Origin: GCA-016699445 sp964555055 | GTDB lineage: Bacteria > UBA10199 > JACPAL01 > GCA-016699445 | Reading direction: 5' to 3' | DNA: 64,000 nucleotides | Assembly (NCBI GenBank): GCA_964555055.1 | Contig: CAZKQW010000005.1 | Span: forward strand, 1 to 64,000 | In this document: positions 52,278-60,867 of the stretch, piece after piece | Layout of the letters: every line of letters starts with the position of its first letter | How positions within the stretch are numbered: the first letter of the stretch is position 1 | Notes under the pieces: generated by a model | Database searches by the model: none | What the model was told of the DNA's origin: nothing | Seen by the model: only the letters and a program-made list of their open reading frames with translations | Translations under genes and position numbers: made by a program

Positions 52278-53084
52278 ATGAGAAAGATCCTCTCCTGCAT
52301 CGTCTCGGTGGCGCTCTTATCCGGACACGCCGCTTGGGCGGATTCTGCACCCGCACCGTCGCGCTACGAGGAAAAAGCCAACGCTTGGGACACGCGTTCC
52401 GAAAAAGCCGAGCGGTGGACATTCCACGATCTCCCCCATCATATCCATGAAGATTTAAAATACGGTTTTTTCAGCCCGTATCATTTCCTGGGATTGACGT
52501 TGGCGATACCCGCCATCGCGGCGATTTACGAACACGATCAGGCCATCCAAGACCGGTTTGTTCCGCGACGCCCCTTCGGAAAAACCTTCGACGACGTCAT
52601 GAATATCGGCACGCACCCGGCGGTTTTGGGGGGAGCCACGCTTTTGACCTTAGGCATTTCCGAACTCGCCCATTGGGAAAAGACCGCCGTGACCTCCGGA
52701 ACCATGCTAGAGGCTTTGGCCTTATCGGAAGCTCTCACGATGGCTTTGAAATATACCGTCGGCCGGACGCGACCGGATGGGTCGTCGCATTCTTTTCCTT
52801 CGGCGCACGCGACGGGAGCCTTTGCTCTCGCCAGCGTCGCTCAAGTGCATTACGGACCCTGGGCGGGGATTCCCGCTTACGCCTTGGCCACTCTCTCGGG
52901 CTTGAGCCGCATCGACGCCAACAAGCACTTCGCGTCCGATGTCGCGACCGGCGCTCTGGTCGGCACGCTGATCGGCCTAGGCACGGCGAAATACCATAAG
53001 AAAATCTTCTCGAAGGTTTTCCTGCTCCCGGCTTACGATCCCGAGAGCGAAGAGACGGGTTTTAAAATCATAAGCCCTTTTTAA
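52278..53084 (+). CDS. Exported PAP2-family phosphatase
   Basis: A 268-residue protein with signal peptide (MRKILSCIVSVALLSGHAAWAD) and several membrane helices. The phosphatase motifs are in order: KYTVGRTRPDG, SFPSAHATGAF, and SRIDANKHFASDV, supplying the acid, nucleophile and phosphate-binding residues. PAP2 enzymes act on lipid phosphates such as undecaprenyl diphosphate or phosphatidate. It begins 3 bases after gltX, and the CTP/dolichol-kinase-like gene follows directly. Confidence 0.9.
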   Translation: MRKILSCIVSVALLSGHAAWADSAPAPSRYEEKANAWDTRSEKAERWTFHDLPHHIHEDLKYGFFSPYHFLGLTLAIPAIAAIYEHDQAIQDRFVPRRPFGKTFDDVMNIGTHPAVLGGATLLTLGISELAHWEKTAVTSGTMLEALALSEALTMALKYTVGRTRPDGSSHSFPSAHATGAFALASVAQVHYGPWAGIPAYALATLSGLSRIDANKHFASDVATGALVGTLIGLGTAKYHKKIFSKVFLLPAYDPESEETGFKIISPF

Positions 53085-53085
53085 A

Positions 53086-53682
53086 ATGCCCTCGCCTTTC
53101 CACAAGGAAATCATCCGCAAATCGATCCACACGGCCGGCGTCCTTTTTCTACCCCTTCTTTTCCAGGACCGGTCCGTTTTCATCGGGCTTTTCGCCTTTT
53201 TCTTGGTGGTCTATTTTTTAGCCGAATTTTTAAACCATAAAAAGATTGAAGTTCCCTTTTTGACTTCGGTCATCCGGGTTTCCAAACGCCATCATGAAAG
53301 CGAGCGCTGGGCGCGCGGGCCGGTCTTTCTTTCGCTCTCATGCATCCTCACGCCGATCCTTTTCCCGGCTCAAGTCGCGTGCCTGGGATTGATGCAGGTG
53401 TTCGTCTCGGATTCGGCGGCGGCTATCGTTGGTATGAAATGGGGCATGAAGTGGGGCATGAAACGGGGACGACTGAGGATTCCCTTTGCGCCCGAAAAAA
53501 GTTGGGAAGGTACGGCGGCGTACTTCGCCACTGCTTTTTTCCTATCTCTTTTGTGGTCTTCGCCTTTAGAGGCCTTGGCCTTAGCTACGGCGGGAAGTTT
53601 TTTAGAGATGGTATCCGGAAAAGATTGGGATAATGTGACGATACCCCTGGGCATCGCGTCCCTGGCTTCGTGGATTCTCTAG
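53086..53682 (+). CDS. Dolichol kinase/phosphatidate cytidylyltransferase-like membrane protein
   Basis: A 198-residue polytopic membrane protein. IRKSIHTAGVLFLPLLF, FVSDSAAAIVG and FAPEKSWEGTAAYF match the CTP-dependent polyprenol kinase / CdsA-like family. An inserted GMKWGMKWGMKRGRL tract results from three copies of a 12-base repeat (53434-53469). Next to a PAP2 phosphatase, it may help recycle isoprenoid lipid carriers; the exact substrate is not known. Confidence 0.75.
   Translation: MPSPFHKEIIRKSIHTAGVLFLPLLFQDRSVFIGLFAFFLVVYFLAEFLNHKKIEVPFLTSVIRVSKRHHESERWARGPVFLSLSCILTPILFPAQVACLGLMQVFVSDSAAAIVGMKWGMKWGMKRGRLRIPFAPEKSWEGTAAYFATAFFLSLLWSSPLEALALATAGSFLEMVSGKDWDNVTIPLGIASLASWIL
53434..53469 (+). 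repeat. Three tandem 12-base repeats inside the dolichol-kinase-like gene
   Basis: ATGAAATGGGGC, ATGAAGTGGGGC and ATGAAACGGGGA lie head to tail in frame and encode Met-Lys-Trp-Gly twice and a Met-Lys-Arg-Gly. Slippage could change the copy number without shifting the frame, next to the active-site segment. Confidence 0.7.
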
Positions 53683-53696
53683 GAACAGGGAGGGCT

Positions 53697-54728
53697 TTAT
53701 TTCCCCATTTCCTCTTTCATTTTTTCGATCACTTTGGCCGTGAACTCCGTGCACGAGAGTTTACCGCCCAAGTCGACGGTGCACTCGTGTTCCGCGATAA
53801 GGGAGCGGATGGCCAAACGCAGGGGATGGCCCAAGTCGTAATGGTCGATATGGTTCAAAAGCATACTGAGGGCCAAAAGCGCCGCCGCCGGATTGACCTT
53901 GTTTTGTCCGGCGATGTCGGGAGCCGTGCCGCCGGCCGGATCGAACATCGCCATCGTCGGCCGTAGTTGAGCGTCGAAGGCGATGCTGGCGCTGGCGCCC
54001 GTCCCCAAGCTACCCACAAGGCCGCAGGCCATATCCGAGAGGAAGTCACCGTATTCATTCAGGCAGACGACGACTTGGTATTTATTGGGCTTCAAGATCA
54101 TCTTCGCTAAAAGAGCGTCGAATAGCTCCACCTGATGGGGAATATCGGCGTACTTCTTCGCCACTTGCTTGACGCAATCCTCGAAAAGCCCGTCTGTGAC
54201 CCTCTGGATCGTGTATTTGGAGGCGGAGGTGACGGTTTTGTTGAATTTTTTCGCCAATAAGAACGCGTATTCCGCCGCCTCTAAGCAAGGACCTCTTTCG
54301 ACGATCCGCAACGACACGGCCACGTCCTTGCTCACCATCTCGCCGCCGTGCTCGTACGTCCCGCCCGTGGCGACGCGGATGATGTGCAGCTCGATGTTCT
54401 CCTTAAAGTTAGAATTGATGCCGGGGATGGAAATCACCGGACGGTGGATGACGGAAAAATTGCAGAGGTTCCGGAGCTTGGCGTTGGGACTTTCTCCCTT
54501 GGTGACCGTCGGGTATTTGAAGGCGAGCTTCGTCTTGTTCATGGAAGCCATGGCCTGGTCGTAAACGGCGGGGCCTACCTTTTGGCGGTTTTCGTAGGAT
54601 AAATCGACGGGATCGAATTCCAGCTGAATGGGCAGCGCCGCCGCCACGTCATGGACCGACTTCTGCAGCTCCGGCCCGATCCCATCCCCTAAAAACTCCG
54701 TAATCACGACGCTGTGATTCGATCCCAT
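53697..54728 (-). CDS. Isocitrate/isopropylmalate dehydrogenase family protein, divergent
   Basis: A 343-residue decarboxylating beta-hydroxyacid dehydrogenase relative. Overall family features are seen: EFLGDGIGPELQ near the start, HRPVISIPGI, NEYGDFLSDMACGLVGSLG and MFDPAGGTAPDIAGQNKVNP. The usual REN-T/S-E-G substrate segment is replaced by IRVATGGTYEHGG, and NLYGD is changed to NEYGD. These changes suggest an altered substrate. It may act as isocitrate, isopropylmalate, homoisocitrate or another dehydrogenase. Length is normal. Confidence 0.8.
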   Translation of the reverse strand: MGSNHSVVITEFLGDGIGPELQKSVHDVAAALPIQLEFDPVDLSYENRQKVGPAVYDQAMASMNKTKLAFKYPTVTKGESPNAKLRNLCNFSVIHRPVISIPGINSNFKENIELHIIRVATGGTYEHGGEMVSKDVAVSLRIVERGPCLEAAEYAFLLAKKFNKTVTSASKYTIQRVTDGLFEDCVKQVAKKYADIPHQVELFDALLAKMILKPNKYQVVVCLNEYGDFLSDMACGLVGSLGTGASASIAFDAQLRPTMAMFDPAGGTAPDIAGQNKVNPAAALLALSMLLNHIDHYDLGHPLRLAIRSLIAEHECTVDLGGKLSCTEFTAKVIEKMKEEMGK

Positions 54729-54746
54729 AGTTCCCCCTTTTTAAAG

Positions 54747-55136
54747 TCACCTATCTATTCGATGATATTTAATATCCTGCATCGGATAATACCTTATATT
54801 AAATGTACAGAGGCTGAAATGGTGAACAGAGGCCGTGGCAGCGATAAGAGCATCGGCCAACTTCAAGCCATGCGAGGAAGCGTATTTTCTAAGATAATTT
54901 CCGGCCACCCGGCCGACTTCCTTATTCATGACGATCACATCAAAATAACCGAGCACTTTCTCCGTTTTTTGCCTTTCATGGGATCTCAAACCGCGGATAA
55001 TTTCAGCCTCCGTCACTGGAGTATAGGCCAATAAGACTTTCGGGTCTTGTTGAAGCTCCAAAAGCTGCTCCATGACATTGAAATTGTCCCTCAAATGCTC
55101 GATCAAAATATCCGTATCTAGGAGGATTTTTTTCAT
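54747..55136 (-). CDS. PIN domain toxin (VapC)
   Basis: A 129-residue PIN RNase. Acidic residues: ILLDTDILIEHL (Asp8/Asp10), VTEAEIIRGL (Glu), and LADALIAATA (Asp). These are the usual VapC active-site positions. It overlaps its antitoxin gene by four bases. Monocistronic expression is under the antitoxin promoter and operator. Second PIN toxin of the window, not closely similar to that at 40193. Confidence 0.9.
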   Translation of the reverse strand: MKKILLDTDILIEHLRDNFNVMEQLLELQQDPKVLLAYTPVTEAEIIRGLRSHERQKTEKVLGYFDVIVMNKEVGRVAGNYLRKYASSHGLKLADALIAATASVHHFSLCTFNIRYYPMQDIKYHRIDR

Positions 55137-55396
55137 TCAAGACCGAATCTCTTCATGCGCGTGTCTTCCCGGAGAGACCGGATGTATTCTTCCGTCGAAG
55201 GAAGATCTTTCCGATCCTTCCATAGCCCTGCCGTGGCCTTCAGGGCCTCTTCAAATCCGTCTTTCTTTTTAGCCTTACCATACATCTTCTCAACGGCCTT
55301 ACGGACAAGATCCGAGACCGTCGTGCCCTTCTCCTTGCTGAGGGAAACGAGCCTGGAAAAAAGGGTTTCTTCAAAATAGAGTTGGGTCCTGTGCAT
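55133..55396 (-). CDS. Ribbon-helix-helix antitoxin (VapB-like)
   Basis: An 87-residue antitoxin. The N-terminal HRTQLYFEETLFSRLVSLSKEKGTTVSDLVRKAVEK is a ribbon-helix-helix DNA-binding unit (residues 2-37), which should bind the palindrome just upstream. The C-terminal half is charged and probably wraps the toxin. No ribosome binding site is visible, and the -10 box is only about 10 bases before the ATG, so translation may be leaderless. Confidence 0.88.
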   Translation of the reverse strand: MHRTQLYFEETLFSRLVSLSKEKGTTVSDLVRKAVEKMYGKAKKKDGFEEALKATAGLWKDRKDLPSTEEYIRSLREDTRMKRFGLE

Positions 55397-55397
55397 A

Positions 55398-55436
55398 GTG
55401 ATGTATAGTGTACATCACCTGAAGGAAATCTGTCAA
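55398..55436 (-). promoter_or_regulatory. Promoter and operator of the vapBC module
   Basis: On the minus strand TTGACA (55431-55436) and TACACT (55407-55412) are 18 bases apart. The -10 box lies within a palindrome, GTGATGTA-TAGTG-TACATCAC in plus-strand terms (55398-55418), with 8-base arms. Transcription should start near 55400, only a few bases before the ATG at 55396. Antitoxin binding here would block its own promoter. Confidence 0.65.
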
Positions 55437-55458
55437 AATCAAAGAGCCCGCGGACGAA

Positions 55459-56301
55459 TCAGCGTTGTCGATTAAAAATGCTCCATTGGAATTCTCTCGG
55501 GTGCCGGATGAGCTCCGCAAGCACAACGACACGCACGGAACGCGCCCCCGCATCCAAGAGAAGCCGTCTCGCCTCGACATAAGTCGCTCCATCCCCGATG
55601 CCATCGTCGAAGACGATGATATCCCTCCCGCGCATCCGCTCCAAATGGCCGGGATTCAAGCTGAGTGAGGCTCTCAATAAATGCAGCTTATCCAATAAAA
55701 GACGGTAATCCACGCCTCGTCCATAATCGGCTGGCCGAGGATTCCACGGAAAAACTTGAGGATAAGGAAGTAATTTACCGACTCTCTCTAAAGGAGCCTT
55801 GCCGATCATAGGAACTAATAAGACACGATCCCGCTCGAGACCGCCCTCTTTGATGGCTCGTTCCATGAAAGGCTCGAAATATTCCGCCGTTTTGGCGATG
55901 GCTTCTTCATCCCCCTCCCTAAGAGCATAATAGAGTTGGTTTAAATCATGTGGCCGCGGCGCTTCCGGCCCGTAATTTACGTAATACTTAGGATAAAGAT
56001 AACCAGCAGCTACTTGGACCGTCGCGATCCTATTCTCCCGAGCCGGCTGAGCAGGATAGAGAGCGTCATGCCAAGGGCGATGGTCAATGAGCCATTCAAG
56101 CGTCGCCGGGGTCAAAAAACGATTCAAAGGATTTGCCCAGATAAGTCCCAACACGTCGCAGGGTTCATGGCCTAACATCAATCTTAGGGCAAAATGAATA
56201 GGGTCGATTCCCAAATGGTCCGCAACGACCGATGGCGGCGACATTTTAACCGACTTAACCACTTTATCGGGGGATAAAGAAAGCAAGTGGCTGATCGCCA
56301 T
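55459..56301 (-). CDS. Phosphoribosyltransferase-like protein
   Basis: A 280-residue protein. Residues 225-250 hold the PRPP-binding segment IIVFDDGIGDGATYVEARRLL, the type I PRTase loop (DDGIGDGAT) as in ComF and adenine PRTase. The N-terminal 130 residues are not recognised, and have a repeating acidic, helix-forming look. No substrate can be named. The gene begins 7 bases after the upstream unknown gene and is probably co-transcribed. PRTase-like proteins of this kind can be nucleotide-salvage or regulatory proteins. Confidence 0.65.
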   Translation of the reverse strand: MAISHLLSLSPDKVVKSVKMSPPSVVADHLGIDPIHFALRLMLGHEPCDVLGLIWANPLNRFLTPATLEWLIDHRPWHDALYPAQPARENRIATVQVAAGYLYPKYYVNYGPEAPRPHDLNQLYYALREGDEEAIAKTAEYFEPFMERAIKEGGLERDRVLLVPMIGKAPLERVGKLLPYPQVFPWNPRPADYGRGVDYRLLLDKLHLLRASLSLNPGHLERMRGRDIIVFDDGIGDGATYVEARRLLLDAGARSVRVVVLAELIRHPREFQWSIFNRQR

Positions 56302-56308
56302 GCCTGGC

Positions 56309-56857
56309 TTACGTTGTTTCTTGGTATCGTCCCCTACCGGCTTGATACGATGCGCTCATTTGCCTTAAGCGCTCTTGCATTAAAATCCGGCAAAAACCAT
56401 TGTCGTATAGAAATAGTGGATCGCCCCTCAAATCATTCAAGACGATATACCTTAACAAGAAAGAATCCCATAATGCGGAATCTCCCAAAACGTCCTCGCT
56501 GAACTCTCCTTTCAACCGATCCAAAGCCAGTTCAAACAGACGGCGAATTTCAGGCCTAATTTCATCATTCGGTCTCATCCAGAAGTCTTTATTCCGGATG
56601 AAACGATCCAAATCCTCCGCATATGCCCCTAAAAAACCCGAGTCTCTTAAAGCCGGCAGAAAATACATTAGTTTCCTTTTTCGAAATGGTTCTCTCTCAT
56701 CATGTCGGCTGATCTCCTTTAAAAACTCCTCTGGGCTTATTTTTTGAGGATCATTCCCTCTTCCTTCATAAAGAGGTATCAGGTAGCGTGCGGATTTCTG
56801 GACTCGTGGATCACTATCGGATTTTCTTGAAAATACCGCCCTACGATGAGGATCTCA
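56309..56857 (-). pseudogene. Unknown gene with apparently lost or unconventional start
   Basis: An ATG at 56668 with AAGG just before gives 119 residues ending at 56309. Yet the same frame stays open upstream to 56857 and reads like real protein (SARYLIPLYEGRGNDPQKIS; EEFLKEISRHDER), running smoothly into the annotated part (MYFLPALRDSGFLGAY). No ATG, GTG or TTG is in frame in that extension. So the gene may have lost its start codon, suffered a frameshift at the 5' end, or use a rare start. Family not recognised. Its stop is 7 bases before the PRTase-like gene. Confidence 0.55.
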
Positions 56858-56869
56858 CGACGAAAAGAG

Positions 56870-57442
56870 TTAAGACTTTGTAGGGACGACGGAGTACGGA
56901 TCGAGGCCATTGGGATGGTTGTTCACAAGGTAATCGATATCCAGAATGAACTCCTCTCGGGTGAAGCCGGCCATGTCGATTTTTTGGGTGTCCATGCGGA
57001 TGGCGTCCACCGGGCAGGCTTCGACGCAGAGGCCGCAGAAGACGCAGCGGAGGAGATTGATGTTGTAGACTTCCGCCTGCTTTTCGATGTCAGGGTTCGG
57101 GTTTTCCTTGGCGACGATCTCGATGCATTCGGCGGGACAAGCGGTCGCGCACAGCATGCACGCGGTGCAACGCACCGAACCGTCCTCCTGCTTCATCAAG
57201 CGGTGCTCGGCCCGGTAGTCGGCGGGAATGGGCTTCGGCTTTTCCGGGTATTCGTAAATCGGAAGCTTACGGCGCCCCATCATGTTGCGGACCAAATGGC
57301 TGAGCGTGATGAGAAGCCCTTTAAAGGCGGAAACGACGTAAAGCCTCTCCAGCAACGTCATGGGGCGACGATTCAACGTTTTGACTTTCAGACCACCCAC
57401 GCCGGGAGAATTCGCGGAAACACTCATAAAAAACGCCATGTC
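56870..57442 (-). CDS. nuoI: NuoI-like 2[4Fe-4S] ferredoxin subunit of complex I
   Basis: About 190 residues from the ATG at 57442; 57427 and 57577 are alternatives and no start has a clear site. Two iron-sulfur motifs are complete: CTACMLCATACPAECI and CVFCGLCVEACPVDAI. The hydrophobic amino-terminal helix and length fit NuoI, which moves electrons between clusters in NADH:quinone oxidoreductase. No other nuo genes are next to it, and its neighbours are unrelated. An orphan NuoI or a related electron-transfer subunit is possible. Confidence 0.85.
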   Translation of the reverse strand, partial: DMAFFMSVSANSPGVGGLKVKTLNRRPMTLLERLYVVSAFKGLLITLSHLVRNMMGRRKLPIYEYPEKPKPIPADYRAEHRLMKQEDGSVRCTACMLCATACPAECIEIVAKENPNPDIEKQAEVYNINLLRCVFCGLCVEACPVDAIRMDTQKIDMAGFTREEFILDIDYLVNNHPNGLDPYSVVPTKS

Positions 57443-57541
57443 ATGGGAGTCGACCTCTGTCAACGGGAACGCCCTCAAGAAGCCCGTCAACCCTAAACGA
57501 TCATTGAACAAAAACGTTTTTCCGCGTAAGTAACAGGACAC

Positions 57542-58435
57542 ATGCCCTCTAAGCCGCTCAAGACCCTGAAGAGACAAAGTGTCGTTCTCGTCGCTGCGCC
57601 CGCAGGCCCCTTTAAAAACGACCTTTTCGACCAGGGAATCGCCAACCTCCGTAAAGTCGGATTCATCCCTAAGTACCGCTCAGACATCCGCTCCCGAGAA
57701 AAGTTCCTGGCGGGCACCGATAGTCGCCGGGCCTCTGAACTCGCACAGATGCTTCGGGATCCCGCATCCGATATTCTTCTATTCGCCCGAGGGGGTTACG
57801 GGTGTCAGAGAATCGCGGAAAAATTACCAGAGAAGATTCCAAAAAAAATTTTAATCGGCTCGAGCGATCTTACGGTGCTGCTGAACGCAGTTTGGCAAAA
57901 ATACCGGCTACCTTCATTGTACGGCCCCATGGTGGCTCCGCATTTTCGGGACATGAAAAACGCGAAGCGGTTGCGGCGGGTCCTTACGGATCCCAACTAT
58001 TTCTCCAACCAAAGGCTACTGGCCAAAGAAGCGTTGCACCCTGGAAAAGCCGTGGGCACGATCGTCGGGGGTTGTCTCTCGCTCGTTGTTTCCACCCTCA
58101 AGACCCCCTGGGAAATCGATACGAATGGCAGAATCCTCCTACTCGAAGACACTCAAGAGGCTCCTTATAAAGTCGATCGGATGTTGACCCAGCTGATCCA
58201 AGCGGGGAAGTTGAAGAACGTCAAAGCCGTCGTCTTGGGAACTTTTCGTCTCAAGGAAAATGGCTTTCCAAAAGAGATCCGAGATGTTGTGAAGGATCGT
58301 CTGCGCGCTTTTAAAGGGCCGGTGCTTTGGGGAGTGCCTTTTGGCCACTGTCCACGACCTCTCTACGTACCTATCGGTTTGAAAGGAATGGTCTCGGGAA
58401 AAGAGCTTAAGATAACGGAAACATTATTCTCATGA
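57542..58435 (+). CDS. ldcA: LD-carboxypeptidase (S66 family)
   Basis: A 297-residue cytoplasmic peptidase that removes D-alanine from murein tetrapeptides during recycling. RQSVVLVAAPAGPFKND opens the protein, and LLFARGGYGCQRI contains the nucleophile serine region of family S66 (in place of GGYGS the local sequence is GGYGC, which is odd). The last part has GGCLSLV and LLLEDTQEAPYKVDRMLTQL. The following serine hydrolase begins at its stop (ATGA overlap), and mpl follows, all murein-related. Confidence 0.85.
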   Translation: MPSKPLKTLKRQSVVLVAAPAGPFKNDLFDQGIANLRKVGFIPKYRSDIRSREKFLAGTDSRRASELAQMLRDPASDILLFARGGYGCQRIAEKLPEKIPKKILIGSSDLTVLLNAVWQKYRLPSLYGPMVAPHFRDMKNAKRLRRVLTDPNYFSNQRLLAKEALHPGKAVGTIVGGCLSLVVSTLKTPWEIDTNGRILLLEDTQEAPYKVDRMLTQLIQAGKLKNVKAVVLGTFRLKENGFPKEIRDVVKDRLRAFKGPVLWGVPFGHCPRPLYVPIGLKGMVSGKELKITETLFS

Positions 58436-59451
58436 ACCTTCATCATACGATCGATACGTATTTAAAGGAAGGGATGGAAAATAGGGTATTTCCCGCAGCT
58501 TCTCTCCTAGTCTCCAAGCGAGGGCAAACCGTCTACCGAAGGAACATCGGATCAAATGACGACGCGCTCTTTGATATCGCATCCCTCACGAAACCCATCG
58601 CCACCGCAAGCATCCTTCAAAAGCTCCTTGAGCAAAAGAGAGTCCGGCTCCACCAACCCATTGCGACATTTCTCGCAGGCTTCGCGACTCGAGACAAGCA
58701 GCTCATAACCTTCAAACATCTACTCGATCACACCTCTGGCTTACCCGCCTGGAAGCCTTATTTCGAAGAGCTTTTCCGGGAACAGCCGGCTATGATGGGG
58801 CATTGGGAATGCCGGCAATGGTATCTCCAAAAAATCGCCTCCGAGCCATTAGAGAGCACCGTGGGTCTTAAGCGGGTTTATAGCGATTTGGGATTTATCC
58901 TATTGGGAATCATCATAGAAAATATTTACCGCGAGAAATTAGAGAATATTTTTAAAAAGCTCGTTGCCGACCCTCTGGGTCTGAAAAACACGCTTTTCCT
59001 ACGCGTGGGCAGTCCGCTGCCACTCCCTTCCGACCGTTTCCTCCCGACGGCCGGCGCGGCATCCAAATCAGGCCGGCATCGGAAGATCGCCGGGGAAGTG
59101 AATGACGACAATGCATACGCTCTGGGCGGAGTCGCCGGCCACGCCGGCCTTTTTTCCACCGTCGACGACTTAGACGTTTTCCTAAAGCATATAAGGGCCT
59201 TAAAAAGTAAACCTGAGATCGCGCTCGGCTGGGATACTCCGACGATGCCTTCCCAATCGGGACAACACTTTTCGCAGAATAGCCTGGGGCATCTGGGTTA
59301 CACGGGAACTTCCTTTTGGATCGATTTAGAAAGGGATTTCCATGTGATTTTACTCACGAACCGCACGTACCCGACTCCCGACAACGAAAAAATAAAGACT
59401 TTTCGCCCCAAGCTACACGATCTGATTTACAAAACGTTGATTCTTCCTTAA
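58432..59451 (+). CDS. Serine hydrolase of the class C beta-lactamase/penicillin-binding fold
   Basis: A 339-residue protein with the penicillin-recognising fold: SLTK (Ser51, Lys54), YSD (about 149-151) and HLGYTGTS near the C-terminus, matching the SxxK, YxN-type and KTG-type motifs. No signal peptide, so it works in the cytoplasm. Lying between ldcA and mpl it may be an esterase or a murein-peptide-specific hydrolase. Beta-lactam resistance is not implied. Confidence 0.85.
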   Translation: MNLHHTIDTYLKEGMENRVFPAASLLVSKRGQTVYRRNIGSNDDALFDIASLTKPIATASILQKLLEQKRVRLHQPIATFLAGFATRDKQLITFKHLLDHTSGLPAWKPYFEELFREQPAMMGHWECRQWYLQKIASEPLESTVGLKRVYSDLGFILLGIIIENIYREKLENIFKKLVADPLGLKNTLFLRVGSPLPLPSDRFLPTAGAASKSGRHRKIAGEVNDDNAYALGGVAGHAGLFSTVDDLDVFLKHIRALKSKPEIALGWDTPTMPSQSGQHFSQNSLGHLGYTGTSFWIDLERDFHVILLTNRTYPTPDNEKIKTFRPKLHDLIYKTLILP

Positions 59452-59463
59452 AGATTCTGGCTT

Positions 59464-60867
59464 ATGTCGAAGATCCATATGATCGCGATTTGCGGGACTG
59501 GAATGGGTTCTTTAGCGGGTTTGCTAAAGGAAAAGGGCCATGACGTTTCCGGATCAGATGACAACGTTTATCCGCCCATGAGCGATCAACTAAAATCCCA
59601 AAACATCCCGGTCAAAATCGGATTCAAAAAAGAAAATATCGAGAATCCTGACTTCGTGGTCGTCGGGAATGCCTGCTCAAAAAATCATGTCGAAGTCGTC
59701 GAAGCCCAAACCCGGAACTTGAAAATGATCTCGATGCCCGAAGCGATCGAGACCCTCTTGATCCACGACCGCTTTCCCGTCGTCATCGCCGGAACGCACG
59801 GCAAGACCACTACCTCTTCCTTGATGGCGTGGGTATTGGAACGTTGCGGCCAAAATCCTGGATTTCTCATCGGCGGCATTCCTAAGAATTTCGGGAAATC
59901 CTTTCAAATCGGAAATGGTGACTATTTCGTCTTGGAGGGCGATGAGTACGATTCCGCGTTCTTCGACAAGGAAGCGAAGTTCCTCCATTATCACCCCCAG
60001 ATACTAATCTTGAACCCCGTGGAATTCGATCACGCCGACATTTATAAAGACCTGGATCATGTCCTTTCAGCCTTCGCTAAATTGATCTCCAGCATGTCCA
60101 CCCAGTCCTTGATCTTCGCGTGCGGGGACTCCTCCAATGTACGCGACCTTATCCGTAAAGCGCCCGGACGCGTCGTCACTTACGGCATCAATCCCACCAA
60201 TGATCTCCACCCCGAACACCTTGACTTCTCGGGAACCACGGCATTCGAGTGCGTACAAAATCACAAATCCCTTGGGCGCATAGAAAGCCCCCTGTTAGGA
60301 CGCCATAATGTCAGCAATCTTTTAGGCATCCTCGGAGTCGCTTTGGAATTAGGCATTCCCTTTAACGAAATCCGCCAAGCCATCTCGGAATTCCAAGGCG
60401 TCAAACGCCGCCAGGAAATCCTCGGCATTTTCCGGGATGTCACCTTGATCGATGATTTTGCCCACCATCCGACGGCCGTCACGGAAACCTTGAGAGCTAT
60501 CCGTAATCGTTATCCATCTAATAAAATTTGGGCGATCTTTGAACCGCGCTCGAACACCACGCGTCGGAAGGTCTTCCAAAAAGACTTCGTCACATCTTTC
60601 GGCCCAGCCGATGAAGTGGTTTTCGCCGCTCCGTACATGCCCGAAAAAATCCCCGAAGCGGAGAGGCTCGAACCCGAAGAATTGATCCGAGATCTTCAAG
60701 CCTCCGGAAAAAAAGCTTCATTCATTCCTTCCGTGGATCAAATCGTCGCCAAGATAGTCTCTGAAGCACGTGCCGGTGACGTCGTCTGCTTCATGTCGAA
60801 CGGTGGGTTTGGTGGTATTTATCAAAAAATGATCCAGGCATTTTCTCGAATGTCTTTCGTTTCATGA
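59464..60867 (+). CDS. mpl: UDP-N-acetylmuramate:L-alanyl-gamma-D-glutamyl-meso-diaminopimelate ligase
   Basis: A 467-residue Mur-family ligase. GTHGKTTTSSLMAWVLER is the ATP loop; FHHHP-like and DDFAHHPTAVTETLRAIR are the Mur motifs. Mpl reattaches recycled tripeptide to UDP-MurNAc, bypassing new synthesis. It is distinct from MurC by its context and size, and it sits with ldcA. It ends inside the TamB-like gene start (ATGA overlap). Confidence 0.93.
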   Translation: MSKIHMIAICGTGMGSLAGLLKEKGHDVSGSDDNVYPPMSDQLKSQNIPVKIGFKKENIENPDFVVVGNACSKNHVEVVEAQTRNLKMISMPEAIETLLIHDRFPVVIAGTHGKTTTSSLMAWVLERCGQNPGFLIGGIPKNFGKSFQIGNGDYFVLEGDEYDSAFFDKEAKFLHYHPQILILNPVEFDHADIYKDLDHVLSAFAKLISSMSTQSLIFACGDSSNVRDLIRKAPGRVVTYGINPTNDLHPEHLDFSGTTAFECVQNHKSLGRIESPLLGRHNVSNLLGILGVALELGIPFNEIRQAISEFQGVKRRQEILGIFRDVTLIDDFAHHPTAVTETLRAIRNRYPSNKIWAIFEPRSNTTRRKVFQKDFVTSFGPADEVVFAAPYMPEKIPEAERLEPEELIRDLQASGKKASFIPSVDQIVAKIVSEARAGDVVCFMSNGGFGGIYQKMIQAFSRMSFVS

